The translations under genes and the position numbers were made by a program. From Craterostigma plantagineum (lineage: Eukaryota > Streptophyta > Magnoliopsida > Lamiales > Linderniaceae), in assembly GCA_027422505.1 (NCBI GenBank), contig JAPQWV010000670.1:186001-250000 (forward strand): a stretch of 64,000 bases of DNA. Direction: 5' to 3'. The notes beneath the pieces are model-generated. The model saw only the letters and a program-made list of their open reading frames with translations, did not search any database and was not told where the DNA came from. Below, in pieces: positions 9,194 through 21,631 of the stretch. Numbering within the stretch: the first letter of the stretch is position 1; the number at the start of each line of letters is the position of its first letter.

Positions 9194-12100
9194 TCAATGC
9201 CATGCGCTATGATATTCTAACCCCATTTTATAGAAGTGTCGATCAAGCACTGCCTGTGAGAGAGGCTTGGTGAACGGGTCCGCCACGTTATCCGCGGTGG
9301 CTATTTTCTGCACAGCTATGTAGCCATTCTCAACGAACCCACGCAACACGTGGTATTTTCTTTCTATATGTTTGGACTTCGAGTGAGACCTAGGTTCCTT
9401 GGCTTGTGCTACTGCCCCACTATTGTCGCACCACAATGGTAGCGGGCGGTCCACTATGCCTGGAACAACTTGGAGTTCTTCTAAGAACTTCCTCATCCAA
9501 ACACCTTCCTTTGCCGCCTCAGAGGCTGCAATATACTCCGCCTCAGTGGTGGAATCGGCAGTAGTGCTTTGCTTGGAACTTTTCCAAGACACTGCTCCAC
9601 CATTGAGCGTATAGACGAAACCAGAAGTGGATTTTCAGTCATCCACGTCTGACTGGAAATCCGAATCGGTATAACCGTCCACCTCTAATTCACCATTTCC
9701 ATAAATCAGTACCATATCTTTAGTCCGTCTAAGGTACTTAAAGATATTCTTTACTGCATTCCAATGTTCCTTACCAGGATTCGACTGGTACCGACTTACT
9801 ATGCTCAAAGCATACGCTATGTCAGGTCGCGTACATAGCATCGCATACATTAGGCTACTATTGCTGATGCATAAGGGATTTCACTCATTTCCTTCCTTGC
9901 TTCCTCACTTTGAGGACACATAGATTTCGAGAGATGAACCCCATGTCGCATTGGCAAGAACCCTTTCTTAGATTCATCCATACGAAACCGTTTCAGGATC
10001 TTTTCTAAGTAAAGGGCCTGAGATAAACCTATCATTCGATTCGCTCGATCTCTAAAAAGCCGAATTCCAAGAATATAGGTTGCTTCTCCCAGGTCTTTCA
10101 TGGAGAACTCGGTCGAAAGCCAAGCTTTCACCTCCGAGAGCATTCCGATATCGTTTCCCATCAAAAGGATGTCATCCACGTACAATACGAGGAACGATAT
10201 CTTACTCCCACTGATCTTCTTGTAAACGCAAGGCTCATCTTCATTCTTTAAGAATCCGTAGTTCCTAACTACTTCATCAAATCGAAGATTCCAGCTCCTA
10301 GACGCTTGCTTAAGTCCATAAATAGACCTGTTAAGCTTGCACACTTTGTGAACATCTGCTTGCGATGTAAAACCCTTGGGCTGCTCCATATAGATTTCCT
10401 CCTGGAGGAATCCATTTAGGAAAGCGGTTTTCACATCCATCTGCCAGATCTCGTAATCATAGTATGCTGCTATAGCAAGCAGAATACGGATAGACTTTAT
10501 CATTGCAACAGGTGAAAAGGTTTCCTCATAATCGATGCCCTCTTTTTGATTATACCCTTTCGCTACTAGCCTAGCTTTGTAGGTTTCAACCTGCCCATCA
10601 GATCCAATCTTTCTCTTGTAGATACATTTACACCCTATAGGTCTAAAACCTTCGGGCAGATCTACTAGAGTCCATACTTGGTTGGTATGCATCGAGTCCA
10701 TCTCTGCTTTCATAGCTTCGACCCATTTCTTAGAGTCGACATCCATCATTGCTTGGTCAAAGGTAGCAGGGTCATCACCAACGATCCCTTCAGTCGCAGC
10801 ACCCCCGTGCTCGACATGTACCATACCATATCTCTCAGGCATGCGAGATATTCTACCCGACCTGCGCAATTCTGGGAGCGTCTCGGACTGCTCATCTGTG
10901 CCCTCAGGCACTGATGTCTCTAGAATAGTTTCGTCTAACTCTCCAAGAGTCACTTCTCTGCCAGCTCCACCTTCTCGAATGAACTGTTCCTCGAGAAAGT
11001 GAGCATGAATAGCTACGACGATCCTTTGATCATCTTGAAGGTAAAAATAATATCCCATGCTATTATCGGGAAATCCGACGAAACGCCCTTTCATAGACCT
11101 AGATTCGAGTTTGTCTGCTACTAGCTTTTTCACATAGGCGGGGCATCCCCAAACCCTTAAGTGATTCAAGCTGGGCTTCTTACCATTCCAAATTCCGTAA
11201 GGTACCCTATCTACAGACTTCGAAGGAGTTCTGTTCAAAACATAAATTGCAGTTTGCAAAGCATATCCCCATAACGATATGGGAAGATCTGTATAGCTTA
11301 GCATAGATCGAACTTTATCTAATAATGTCCGATTTCTGCGTTCGGCAACACCATTCAGTTGTGGTGTCCCGGGCGGTGTAAACTGCGAAATAATTCCATT
11401 TTCTTTCAAGAAATCGTCAAACTCGAGACTCATATACTCGCCGCCACGATCTGATCGTACGACTCTAATTTGTCTCCCAGTTTGATTTTCCACTAAAGTC
11501 TTGAATTCCTTGAACTTTTCAAGCGTTTCAGACTTGTGCTTCAACAGATACACCAAGCCATAGCGAGAGTGATCATCTGTAAAAGTCACGAAATAGTGGA
11601 AGTTACCTCGGGCCGCTACACTAAACGGTCCACAAACATCTGTATGGATCAAATCCAAAATATTTGCGGCTCTTTGAAAAATCCCTGTAAAGGGAGACTT
11701 AGTCATTTTGCCTAAGATACAAGACTCACACGTTGGATAGGAATCTGATTCCGTTGGCTTAATTATGCCATGTTTCTCCAACTCTTGAATCTTTCGCACT
11801 CCGGCATGACCTAGTCTAAGATGCCACAAATACTTTTTATTTAACTCTAAGTTATGTTTGTCGGTAACTACATTCGCATGTTCTTGGACGTTAACGTAAT
11901 ATAAACCATTTATTAACGTTGCATTTCCGACGCATTTATTTCCAAAATAAATCTCACAAATATTATTATTGAATCGAAATTCATAACCATTCTTACTCAA
12001 AGCAGGAATAGAAATAATATTTTTCAGCCCCTTGGGCAACACAAGTACATCGGATAGATATAATACATGTCCAGAACATAATACAAGAGTCTTCGATCCA

Positions 12101-13089
12101 ACATGACTAGCAGGCACACAATGTCCGCTACCAACATTGATCAAGACTTCTCGTTGCGCCAGCTTCCTACTTCGTTCCAGACCCTGGTTCAAAACACAAA
12201 TGTGAGCACTAGCTCCCGAGTCAAGAATCCACGAAGTGGAAAATACAGTAAATGAACAATAAGTTTCTGAAACTTTACCTGAAGCCCCAGAAGCTCGAAG
12301 CTTGGGGCAGTCCCTTTTCCAATGGCCCAGCTCTTGGCAGTGAAGGCACTTATCAGTCGCCTTCGGAACTTTAGGCACGTTCATTTTGGCCTTGCTCTTT
12401 TTCTTAATCCCTCCTTTAGGCTTATTGGGCTTGGGCTTGTTTGACTTAAATCTCTTAGACCTTGTAGTCACAACGAGCGCAACCTCTTTTCCCTTTCCTT
12501 TCTTTAGCTCACGCTGAGTCTGAACTAGCGTGTTCATGAGTTCAGGAATCGAAAATCGCCTATCGCTCAGATTATAGTTTATTATAAACTGAGCAAATGA
12601 AGCTGGGAGTGACTGAAGGATCAGGTCAATCTGAAGCTCGTTGTGAATGGGACAACCAAGAGAGCTTAGTTCCTCGATATACCCAATGAGCTTACGCACA
12701 TGTGCTGCAACATCTGCGCCCTCAGTCATCTTGGTATGAAAGAGATTGTCGGCAGCACGATATCGAGACGATCTCGACTGCTCGCCGTACAACTCCTTCA
12801 GATGGATCAATATCTCGCGCATTTGCATACCCTCATGCTGGCGCTGCAGATCATTATTCATCCCAGCTAACATATAAGCCTTGACACGGGCACCATCAGC
12901 CATCCATTTGGCATAATATTCCCTGTCAGCATCACTCGCACCCTCTTGGGGTTCGAGTGCTATGGGTCCCTCAAGGACATACTCTAGGCGTTCCAGAGTG
13001 AGGACTATCCTCAAGTTACGGAGCCAGTCCGCAAGGTTTGGACCCTCCAAACGATTTTGCGTGATCAGTAAATTGAATGGTGACGTCAT
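9194..13089 (-). pseudogene. Angela gag-pol polyprotein, unit 1 (one frameshift, one stop)
   Basis: The probable start is MTSPFNLL at 13089. Domains in order: copia gag; zinc knuckle CLHCQELGHWKRDC (about 12,310-12,350); protease WILDSGASAHIC; pre-integrase HLRLGHAG; integrase (HTDVCGPFS, SDRGGEYMS, LNGVAERRNRTL); RT with LYVDDI (about 10,175); RNase H with STTEAEYIAAS, ending HSAWH. Two lesions break it. A lost G at about 9,850 shifts the frame in AIGSLMYAM. A CGA-to-TGA change at 9635-9637 gives DD*KSTSG. Both are also in unit 2. Apart from these lesions the frame is fully open, so loss of function is recent. Confidence 0.92.
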
Positions 13090-14549
13090 TTTGTATACAA
13101 ACAAGAAAGAAAACAATCTGCAGAAAATAAAGCATTGAAGGGGTCAACGTATTATTCTACTAGCACAATTAAGGACTTTAACAATTTGGCTTACTCCCAC
13201 TATTTTTCTCAAAATCTCATTCTCCCGATAGAGATTTCGGAAACCCCGTTGATAGTTTCATAGTGGAGTTGATTTCCCCGCTCCGCAGAAATGAACCTCA
13301 ACCTAACAGTTTGTTGGCCCATTACTCGGACGGCGCCGTGTCCCACACGAACCCATAGACGTACCCGTGTCCAACATGAATCCATCTCATGAGTATTTCA
13401 ACTACTTTGTCTCCGGTCAGGAACCCTCACCCTAACAGGAGTAATTGGGAAATAACCGTCTAAGCGTAACCTATCAACGTCTGGCTCAATCCTAACATTT
13501 AGAAATTCCGCCCGTAGGATTACTCTTTATAGGACGTGAATATATTTCGGAGAGCGGCGTTTAGACAGTCACCCGAAATATCAACAACGAGAGCGAAATA
13601 TTTGGCGCCGATAACTCGGAACAAACCGCACATACACCCAAGTCGTTTCAATAACGAGCTTGACTTTATTGTCTTAACGCACCCGAGCCAACTACGACAA
13701 GAGCGAGATGATTGGCGCCGATAACTCGGAACAAACCGCACATTACACTCAAGCCGCAATGGTTTCGAGCTTGATAGAAGACAGGAACCCAGTCCCTTTA
13801 CCCACTTAGTATTTAGTCAAACCGGGAGAATACGTCTCACACACATAAGCACTTAAACACGCACGTAACGTCAAACAAACATGCAAGTATTCGCGGTAAA
13901 CCTAGTTTGCCTATAAGACCGTCTGCGTGGACTATTTCTACTCTACTACATTTATTTTTGTAAAAATACACATCTCTACGCCGTCGGCTTCAAACCGTGT
14001 TCTCGAACGACCTCCAAGGCTTCGAACGGCCATCTCATGATTCCTCCTCGTCCTCATACAGCCATCGTGCTAAACTAATTTTCTAAATTAATAAGGTACA
14101 AGACGGGGGGATCAGCTGTCCCAAACAACCCGTATATTAACGAATAAATTACAAACCGGGGGGGACCTTATCACCCTTAACATATCACCCGGAAATAGAG
14201 CCTAAGTCCACGCCGACGTCTTAATACGTGTCATACATAGATATACATACAACATAAACACGTTTACGACAACAAAACGCTAAAAGAAACCAAAACGAAA
14301 TTTGGGCTAGTCCTAGACTTACGGACCCACAAGTTACGAACTGCGACGAGACTCCCACTAGGGTTTTCTCTCCACGTTGCCACGCTACGTCGGAAAGCTC
14401 GCAACTAAGCGACCTCCGACCAAGCGAGCGCTCGGTTTACAAACTCGAACTAAGTACAACTCATGCTTTGACGCTTGAGCAACTTAGTGACTTGCACAAC
14501 CGAGTTCGTTTCGGACTCGTTTATGTCGTTTCTTAGAACCGAGCCTATG
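13090..14549 (-). other. Angela unit 1 untranslated leader
   Basis: This is about 1.46 kb between PBS and gag start, with no convincing coding frame. It holds an imperfect two-copy direct repeat around TTGGCGCCGATAACTCGGAA (13,603 and 13,712). Long leaders are usual in Angela/BARE elements, where they carry packaging and dimerisation signals; which bases do that here cannot be seen. Confidence 0.7.
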
Positions 14550-14561
14550 GCTCTGATACCA
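14550..14561 (-). other. Primer-binding site of Angela unit 1 (tRNA-iMet)
   Basis: The minus strand reads TGGTATCAGAGC immediately inside LTR2, whose boundary is at 14563. This makes LTR2 the 5' LTR of unit 1. Confidence 0.9.
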
Positions 14562-14562
14562 C

Positions 14563-16765
14563 TGTTGGGAAACCCCGGGTGACCCGAGGCCTTGCCCCGG
14601 ACGCAGCGGAATTTAAAATTTTTCCCGGGTTCCCCATATGGTTTCCCAGAATACTCGGTTAAATAAAGAAAAACGCATGTAAACACGTATAAGGTATAAG
14701 GATCTTACCCTCGTCGCGAAGATCCTTAGCTCCCGTAGCTCACGAACTGTGCCGAAGAGAGTCACGCCGACCCCGTGACGTGCCACAAACCAACACCACC
14801 CCAAGGATGGCTAGAGATGGTGTGGAGTGTTGTGTAGAGATGTATATGTATGTGTATGATTTCTAAAACTCACAAACACTTAGGGATTTCTCAAAGATCA
14901 CCCTAAATGCTCTCACTTCTCTCTAAAACTCAAAGATAGAGTGGGAAAGAGCTTAGTTCAAGTTATGGACGAAATTCTCTAAGAAAATATATTAAAAGTC
15001 CATTTCCAAACCAAGAAAATGACTTTTAACTTAATCCAAATGAGATAATGTCCTACATGACTCAAAAGGTGTTAGATTCCCTTTTATTATGTCACTAAAT
15101 GACCTAATAATGTCCCATATGTCTAACATAAGAACAAGGAATGAATTTGGACTTGATTTGGATTAAATTTGGCCAAACCGACGCTCGTCACGGCCTGAAA
15201 CAAGCCTATTCACGGCCGTGACAACGCCCTTCACGGCCTGGGTCATAACGGTCACGGTCGTGACCATGCCGAGGCCAAATCTCAGCCTCTTCCGGTCGTC
15301 ACGGCCACTTGCAAGGTTGTCACGGCCGTGACAGCCCTGACAGCTTTGCGGCAGTTTCGTATTTCGATCCGATCGAGGGGTAAACGATGTCCGATTGACC
15401 TGAAATTTTAACTATAGTTAAAAGACCCATCAATCTTGATTCTGACCAAAGGGATTCTCAATCCGAGGTCTAGATTGTGAGATATGAATTTTTGAAACTA
15501 CTGCTACTTTGCAGACGGGCTTCACGAACGTGACAAGCCTTGCTCGTCATTGTGAACCCTATTTACACTTCAACTATTACCATTTTCGTTCCGTAAATTT
15601 CCGTCCATGTAAATATAGTTTCTACAACATATATTTAACATTTTTATTAACGTCTCTAAGATCGTTAAAACATTTACATCTCATATTAGTTAGGCACTAT
15701 CACAGTGATCATTTTTAAGCCCGACTCTCTTGGTTCGTCTCAACCCGGCAAGGGAGGAATCCAAGAATTCGGTAAGCGCCTAGCCAATCCCGCGGTACCG
15801 AATAGATCCCGTGTTGAGTACGATCTTCGATCTACGAACCGACTATAGATTATCGTCGTACGTATAGACCCTTCACATATGTCCCGATCAAGTGAGAGTC
15901 ATGGTTACGTCAAACTCACTAGACTCGACTCTATGACGAATTCGTGACTGGCGAAATTACTAAACTGCTCTCCACGTCCCACGTGAGTCAGTTTATTGCT
16001 TCGGCCGAAGACTTTGTAATTTCCCATCCCTGAATATGCATAGGACATATATCTCGGTTACTAACGAGACAGTGAATCCCTCACGATAGTCTAAGCACGA
16101 CAGTTATCCTTCGTTGTCAAGACCGCATGTCGCCGCCGACCCATGTTCGTTCTCGAACAAGGTGGGCCTAGCAAACTAGTAACAAGTCAAGACCCCAAAG
16201 TCAACTCCGTCAAAGACCCTTTGGTCTAAGGTCCACGCACACTACTATAGTCAATCGATCGATCATTGACGCTACCCAGAGTACATAAGGCCCATGTGAT
16301 CGTCGATTGCGAGTCGTGTCCAAGTACAAGTTAGTTCCCTAATTCAACTTATACCAACGTTACGACCTCCCACTTCCCAAGCGAATGGTTGGCACAACCA
16401 TATAAGAGTCGTCAACAAATAAGTCGTAATTGACGCTCAGTCACCCTACTGAGGTCTAAGACTTATGGACTAATTTAATATCGGAAAATTATAGATCACC
16501 GGTGCCCCTCTCTCTCTCATCCCATGAGAATCGGTGACTAAATTCACGATATATGGGATTTATTTATTTACCGTCTCACCGGATGCCTAATGAGACTTAA
16601 TAGGTAAATAAATAATATGCCTTTAAAGAATTAATATAAAAATATAAATTCCATTATCAAGTATAAGAATACAATATTCAAATACAGGCGAAAATACATC
16701 GAATATACAATACGTGCCCTATTCATTACATCCTCGAATGGCATTCCGAGGGCACATCCCCAACA
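14563..16765 (-). repeat. Angela LTR2 (middle LTR, 2,203 bp)
   Basis: It has the same ends and length as LTR1. Noted differences from LTR1 are only at 15258 (t for c) and 16362 (a for g). It serves as 5' LTR for unit 1 and 3' LTR for unit 2. It is flanked by internal sequence on both sides, not by a target duplication. Confidence 0.9.
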
Positions 16766-19578
16766 ATCTCCCACTTGCACTCAATGCCATGCGCTATGAT
16801 ATTCTAACCCCATTTTATAGAAGTGTCGATCAAGCACTGCCTGTGAGAGAGGCTTGGTGAACGGGTCCGCCACGTTATCCGCGGTGGCTATTTTCTGCAC
16901 AGCTATGTAGCCATTCTCAACGAACCCACGCAACACGTGGTATTTTCTTTCTATATGTTTGGACTTCGAGTGAGACCTAGGTTCCTTGGCTTGTGCTACT
17001 GCCCCACTATTGTCGCACCACAATGGTAGCGGGCGGTCCACTATGCCTGGAACAACTTGGAGTTCTTCTAAGAACTTCCTCATCCAAACACCTTCCTTTG
17101 CCGCCTCAGAGGCTGCAATATACTCCGCCTCAGTGGTGGAATCGGCAGTAGTGCTTTGCTTGGAACTTTTCCAAGACACTGCTCCACCATTGAGCGTATA
17201 GACGAAACCAGAAGTGGATTTTCAGTCATCCACGTCTGACTGGAAATCCGAATAGGTATAACCGTCCACCTCTAATTCACCATTTCCATAAATCAGTACC
17301 ATATCTTTAGTCCGTCTAAGGTACTTAAAGATATTCTTTACTGCATTCCAATGTTCCTTACCAGGATTCGACTGGTACCGACTTACTATGCTCAAAGCAT
17401 ACGCTATGTCAGGTCGCGTACATAGCATCGCATACATTAGGCTACTATTGCTGATGCATAAGGGATTTCACTCATTTCCTTCCTTGCTTCCTCACTTTGA
17501 GGACACATAGATTTCGAGAGATGAACCCCATGTCGCATTGGCAAGAACCCTTTCTTAGATTCATCCATACGAAACCGTTTCAGGATCTTTTCTAAGTAAA
17601 GGGCCTGAGATAAACCTATCATTCGATTCGCTCGATCTCTAAAAAGCCGAATTCCAAGAATATAGGTTGCTTCTCCCAGGTCTTTCATGGAGAACTCGGT
17701 CGAAAGCCAAGCTTTCACCTCCGAGAGCATTCCGATATCGTTTCCCATCAAAAGGATGTCATCCACGTACAATACGAGGAACGATATCTTACTCCCACTG
17801 ATCTTCTTGTAAACGCAAGGCTCATCTTCATTCTTTAAGAATCCGTAGTTCCTAACTACTTCATCAAATCGAAGATTCCAGCTCCTAGACGCTTGCTTAA
17901 GTCCATAAATAGACCTGTTAAGCTTGCACACTTTGTGAACATCTGCTTGCGATGTAAAACCCTTGGGCTGCTCCATATAGATTTCCTCCTGGAGGAATCC
18001 ATTTAGGAAAGCGGTTTTCACATCCATCTGCCAGATCTCGTAATCATAGTATGCTGCTATAGCAAGCAGAATACGGATAGACTTTATCATTGCAACAGGT
18101 GAAAAGGTTTCCTCATAATCGATGCCCTCTTTTTGATTATACCCTTTCGCTACTAGCCTAGCTTTGTAGGTTTCAACCTGCCCATCAGATCCAATCTTTC
18201 TCTTGTAGATACATTTACACCCTATAGGTCTAAAACCTTCGGGCAGATCTACTAGAGTCCATACTTGGTTGGTATGCATCGAGTCCATCTCTGCTTTCAT
18301 AGCTTCGACCCATTTCTTAGAGTCGACATCCATCATTGCTTGGTCAAAGGTAGCAGGGTCATCACCAACGATCCCTTCAGTCGCAGCACCCCCGTGCTCG
18401 ACATGTACCATACCATATCTCTCAGGCATGCGAGATATTCTACCCGACCTGCGCAATTCTGGGAGCGTCTCGGACTGCTCATCTGTGCCCTCAGGCACTG
18501 ATGTCTCTAGAATAGTTTCGTCTAACTCTCCAAGAGTCACTTCTCTGCCAGCTCCACCTTCTCGAATGAACTGTTCCTCGAGAAAGTGAGCATGAATAGC
18601 TACGACGATCCTTTGATCATCTTGAAGGTAAAAATAATATCCCATGCTATTATCGGGAAATCCGACGAAACGCCCTTTCATAGACCTAGATTCGAGTTTG
18701 TCTGCTACTAGCTTTTTCACATAGGCGGGGCATCCCCAAACCCTTAAGTGATTCAAGCTGGGCTTCTTACCATTCCAAATTCCGTAAGGTACCCTATCTA
18801 CAGACTTCGAAGGAGTTCTGTTCAAAACATAAATTGCAGTTTGCAAAGCATATCCCCATAACGATATGGGAAGATCTGTATAGCTTAGCATAGATCGAAC
18901 TTTATCTAATAATGTCCGATTTCTGCGTTCGGCAACACCATTCAGTTGTGGTGTCCCGGGCGGTGTAAACTGCGAAATAATTCCATTTTCTTTCAAGAAA
19001 TCGTCAAACTCGAGACTCATATACTCGCCGCCACGATCTGATCGTACGACTCTAATTTGTCTCCCAGTTTGATTTTCCACTAAAGTCTTGAATTCCTTGA
19101 ACTTTTCAAGCGTTTCAGACTTGTGCTTCAACAGATACACCAAGCCATAGCGAGAGTGATCATCTGTAAAAGTCACGAAATAGTGGAAGTTACCTCGGGC
19201 CGCTACACTAAACGGTCCACAAACATCTGTATGGATCAAATCCAAAATATTTGCGGCTCTTTGAAAAATCCCTGTAAAGGGAGACTTAGTCATTTTGCCT
19301 AAGATACAAGACTCACACGTTGGATAGGAATCTGATTCCGTTGGCTTAATTATGCCATGTTTCTCCAACTCTTGAATCTTTCGCACTCCGGCATGACCTA
19401 GTCTAAGATGCCACAAATACTTTTTATTTAACTCTAAGTTATGTTTGTCGGTAACTACATTCGCATGTTCTTGGACGTTAACGTAATATAAACCATTTAT
19501 TAACGTTGCATTTCCGACGCATTTATTTCCAAAATAAATCTCACAAATATTATTATTGAATCGAAATTCATAACCATT
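16766..19578 (-). pseudogene. Angela gag-pol, unit 2 (integrase to RNase H only)
   Basis: It is co-linear with unit 1 from PPT to the pre-integrase domain (GYEFRFNNN), then breaks at 19578. Gag, zinc knuckle, protease, leader and PBS are missing. The frameshift near 17,437 and the stop at 17222-17224 are identical to those of unit 1. One further change is seen: TDSDF is TYSDF here. The pol frame runs without a stop through the junction into antisense L1-2 sequence, making an artificial longer frame up to about 19,704. Confidence 0.9.
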
Positions 19579-19600
19579 TATTATTGAATCGAAATTCATA
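19579..19600. repeat. 22-bp filler duplication at the L1-2 5' junction
   Basis: These 22 bases exactly repeat 19551-19572, 28 bp upstream. In unit 1 the Angela sequence continues differently after the equivalent of 19578, so the copy was added at the junction. Locally templated filler of this type marks end joining during LINE insertion. Confidence 0.8.
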
Positions 19601-19642
19601 TTATTTGATGACCGATTTGATGTTGCTGCGTTTGAAGCTTTC

Positions 19643-21631
19643 GTGGTGCGCCTTAACGGCGCTGAGTCTGGCCCGCGACCACCGCCGAAACAACCACTTG
19701 CCACAACGAGTCGGACGGAGCCACCTCCTAACGGTTCGGCCCTCCTTCGTCACCGGACTGCTATGACCCACTCGCCCCATGACAACGATGGAACACCCAA
19801 CTTGCAACCACAGCCGGTTCAACCGGTCCCCCCCACTAATGGGCCTGCCTTTACTCGCCACCACACCGCTGCGAGGCCTAACCCTACCCAGCCCATGATT
19901 CCGCCTCGCCGTAAACGAAGGGAAACCACCACCATTGTGCCGCTGCGTGACCCACGAATTAACCCCCGTGGTCCGATGCGCAAAGGCACACCACCACCAC
20001 CTAATACACCGCGGCTGAATAAGGAAGGGAGTCCCGACAAGGAGGCGCCCCCTATCATCGAACGTTCCCTATTGGGGGAGAGCAACGACCCCACGAGCTC
20101 GAGGTTGGAATCTCAACAGGTCCCTCATGTTGATAGGCCGAGGGTATCTCCGAGGGGGCCCCAGCCTAACGCTAGCCATGCTTGTCAACAACCTATGATG
20201 GAATTAGGGTTTTCTTTGGAAGATGCTTCGGATGATGATATGACAAGGGATCACCTCTTTGATCGCCGTTTCTCTAACCACCGATCCGCATCCCCACGGG
20301 CCATAAGGGCTATGCCAAGTGGTAATGGTGAGTCTCACAATGGATATGGAGACCCCACTGACGAACCTCGCCCCCCTTCGGAGGCTGCTGAGAACACCAC
20401 TAAGAGATCGTTTGCTGCCGTCGTCCAAGGAGCCATAACAAACCGAGACCAATCACGACGCCCCACCATGAAGCGCCTCGCATTATCCTACACGGCTCCA
20501 TCTATCGTTGATGGCAAAGCCGAGGCTTGCTTGCCCTGGGAAGTGGTCCAGAAAGGGACGGCTAGATGGGACAACACTCTTGTTGGATATTTCCTGGGCA
20601 AAAGACCGTACTTTCCTCATGTTGAACGCTTTGCTCGTTCTATGTGGCCTGAGCTTATTGAGGTCCGAGCATCGATTAACGGGTTTTTCAAGTTCAGGTT
20701 CGCCTCGGCCGAGGCCATGGGTGTGGTCCTGGAGGAAGGCCCGTGGATCATGCAGGGGCAGCCCCTATTCCTTGAGGAGTGGCGAATTGGCATGTCCTTT
20801 GCGAAAAGAGAACACTCGAATGTCCCGCTCTGGGTAAAGCTGCGTAATATTCCATCAGAATTATGGACCCAAGAGGGATTGGGTATTGTCGCGAGCGTGA
20901 TAGGGAAGCCACTATTTGCGGATGCCATGACAGCTAAGGCGGAGCGGCTCGAATACGCTAGGGTATGCGTGGAGATACCACTCGGGGAACCATTCGTTGA
21001 ACAATTCAATATTAGAATACCAACTAAGGAGGGAGGACGAGTTAGTATAGTACCTATCCAGGTTGAGTACGAGTGGAGGCCCAAGAAATGCGCAACATGC
21101 AACTCTTGGAATCATGGTGAAAGGAGCTGCCCGAAAAATCAGCCCAAACCGACCCGGCCACAACTCTCCACATCGGTCATACAAAAGTCAACACGGAACA
21201 TTGAGCAGCCCAAAATGCAAGGACAAGACGAGCCAAACCCGACACGGCCAAGTCATCAGCTCACCGAGGGTATGCCTGCTAGACCTAGAGCTAATTGGCG
21301 CCGATTGACCAATAAGGATAAAGGCAAATCGGTGATCGTGGAGGAAGCCACAACCAACAACAAGGATATTGGAAGCTCTACATCGCAAGAGCATTACCGG
21401 GCCACTCACCAGACCACACCATTGGATAATTCGGCCATGGATAGCACCCATGTAAGGGAGGGGCATAACAGGCAGCCGGGGCAACAAAATGGAGGCAGCC
21501 CGACTAGCACAACTAATACCACCTTACCTATAGTTGAATACCGCAACCCGTTTGCCGTGTTAGCTGACTTAGAAGGGGAAAACGTCGCATTACAGGGTCC
21601 TCAAGCAGCCCTGGAATCGAGTGTTCCATGA
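19643..21631 (+). CDS. L1-2 ORF1 protein (DUF4283-like, CCHC knuckle), 5'-incomplete
   Basis: The frame is open from the 5' junction to the TGA at 21631. The position given is a GTG in frame; the first ATG in frame is near 19,763 (MTHSPHDN), so the natural start has probably been lost by 5' truncation. A Pro-rich N-terminal half precedes a DUF4283-like domain (ARWDNTLVGYFLGKRPYFP, INGFFKFRF, GPWIMQGQPLFLEEW) and a knuckle CATCNSWNHGERSC. It overlaps ORF2 by ATGA. The protein would be an RNA-binding component of the L1 RNP. Whether it is translated from this copy is doubtful. Confidence 0.82.
   Translation: MVRLNGAESGPRPPPKQPLATTSRTEPPPNGSALLRHRTAMTHSPHDNDGTPNLQPQPVQPVPPTNGPAFTRHHTAARPNPTQPMIPPRRKRRETTTIVPLRDPRINPRGPMRKGTPPPPNTPRLNKEGSPDKEAPPIIERSLLGESNDPTSSRLESQQVPHVDRPRVSPRGPQPNASHACQQPMMELGFSLEDASDDDMTRDHLFDRRFSNHRSASPRAIRAMPSGNGESHNGYGDPTDEPRPPSEAAENTTKRSFAAVVQGAITNRDQSRRPTMKRLALSYTAPSIVDGKAEACLPWEVVQKGTARWDNTLVGYFLGKRPYFPHVERFARSMWPELIEVRASINGFFKFRFASAEAMGVVLEEGPWIMQGQPLFLEEWRIGMSFAKREHSNVPLWVKLRNIPSELWTQEGLGIVASVIGKPLFADAMTAKAERLEYARVCVEIPLGEPFVEQFNIRIPTKEGGRVSIVPIQVEYEWRPKKCATCNSWNHGERSCPKNQPKPTRPQLSTSVIQKSTRNIEQPKMQGQDEPNPTRPSHQLTEGMPARPRANWRRLTNKDKGKSVIVEEATTNNKDIGSSTSQEHYRATHQTTPLDNSAMDSTHVREGHNRQPGQQNGGSPTSTTNTTLPIVEYRNPFAVLADLEGENVALQGPQAALESSVP

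Noticed and set aside
9179..14562. INT1 as a separate, independent insertion beside a second Angela element
   Set aside because: No target duplication flanks LTR2, both units share the same lesions, and only the outer LTRs have taagg.
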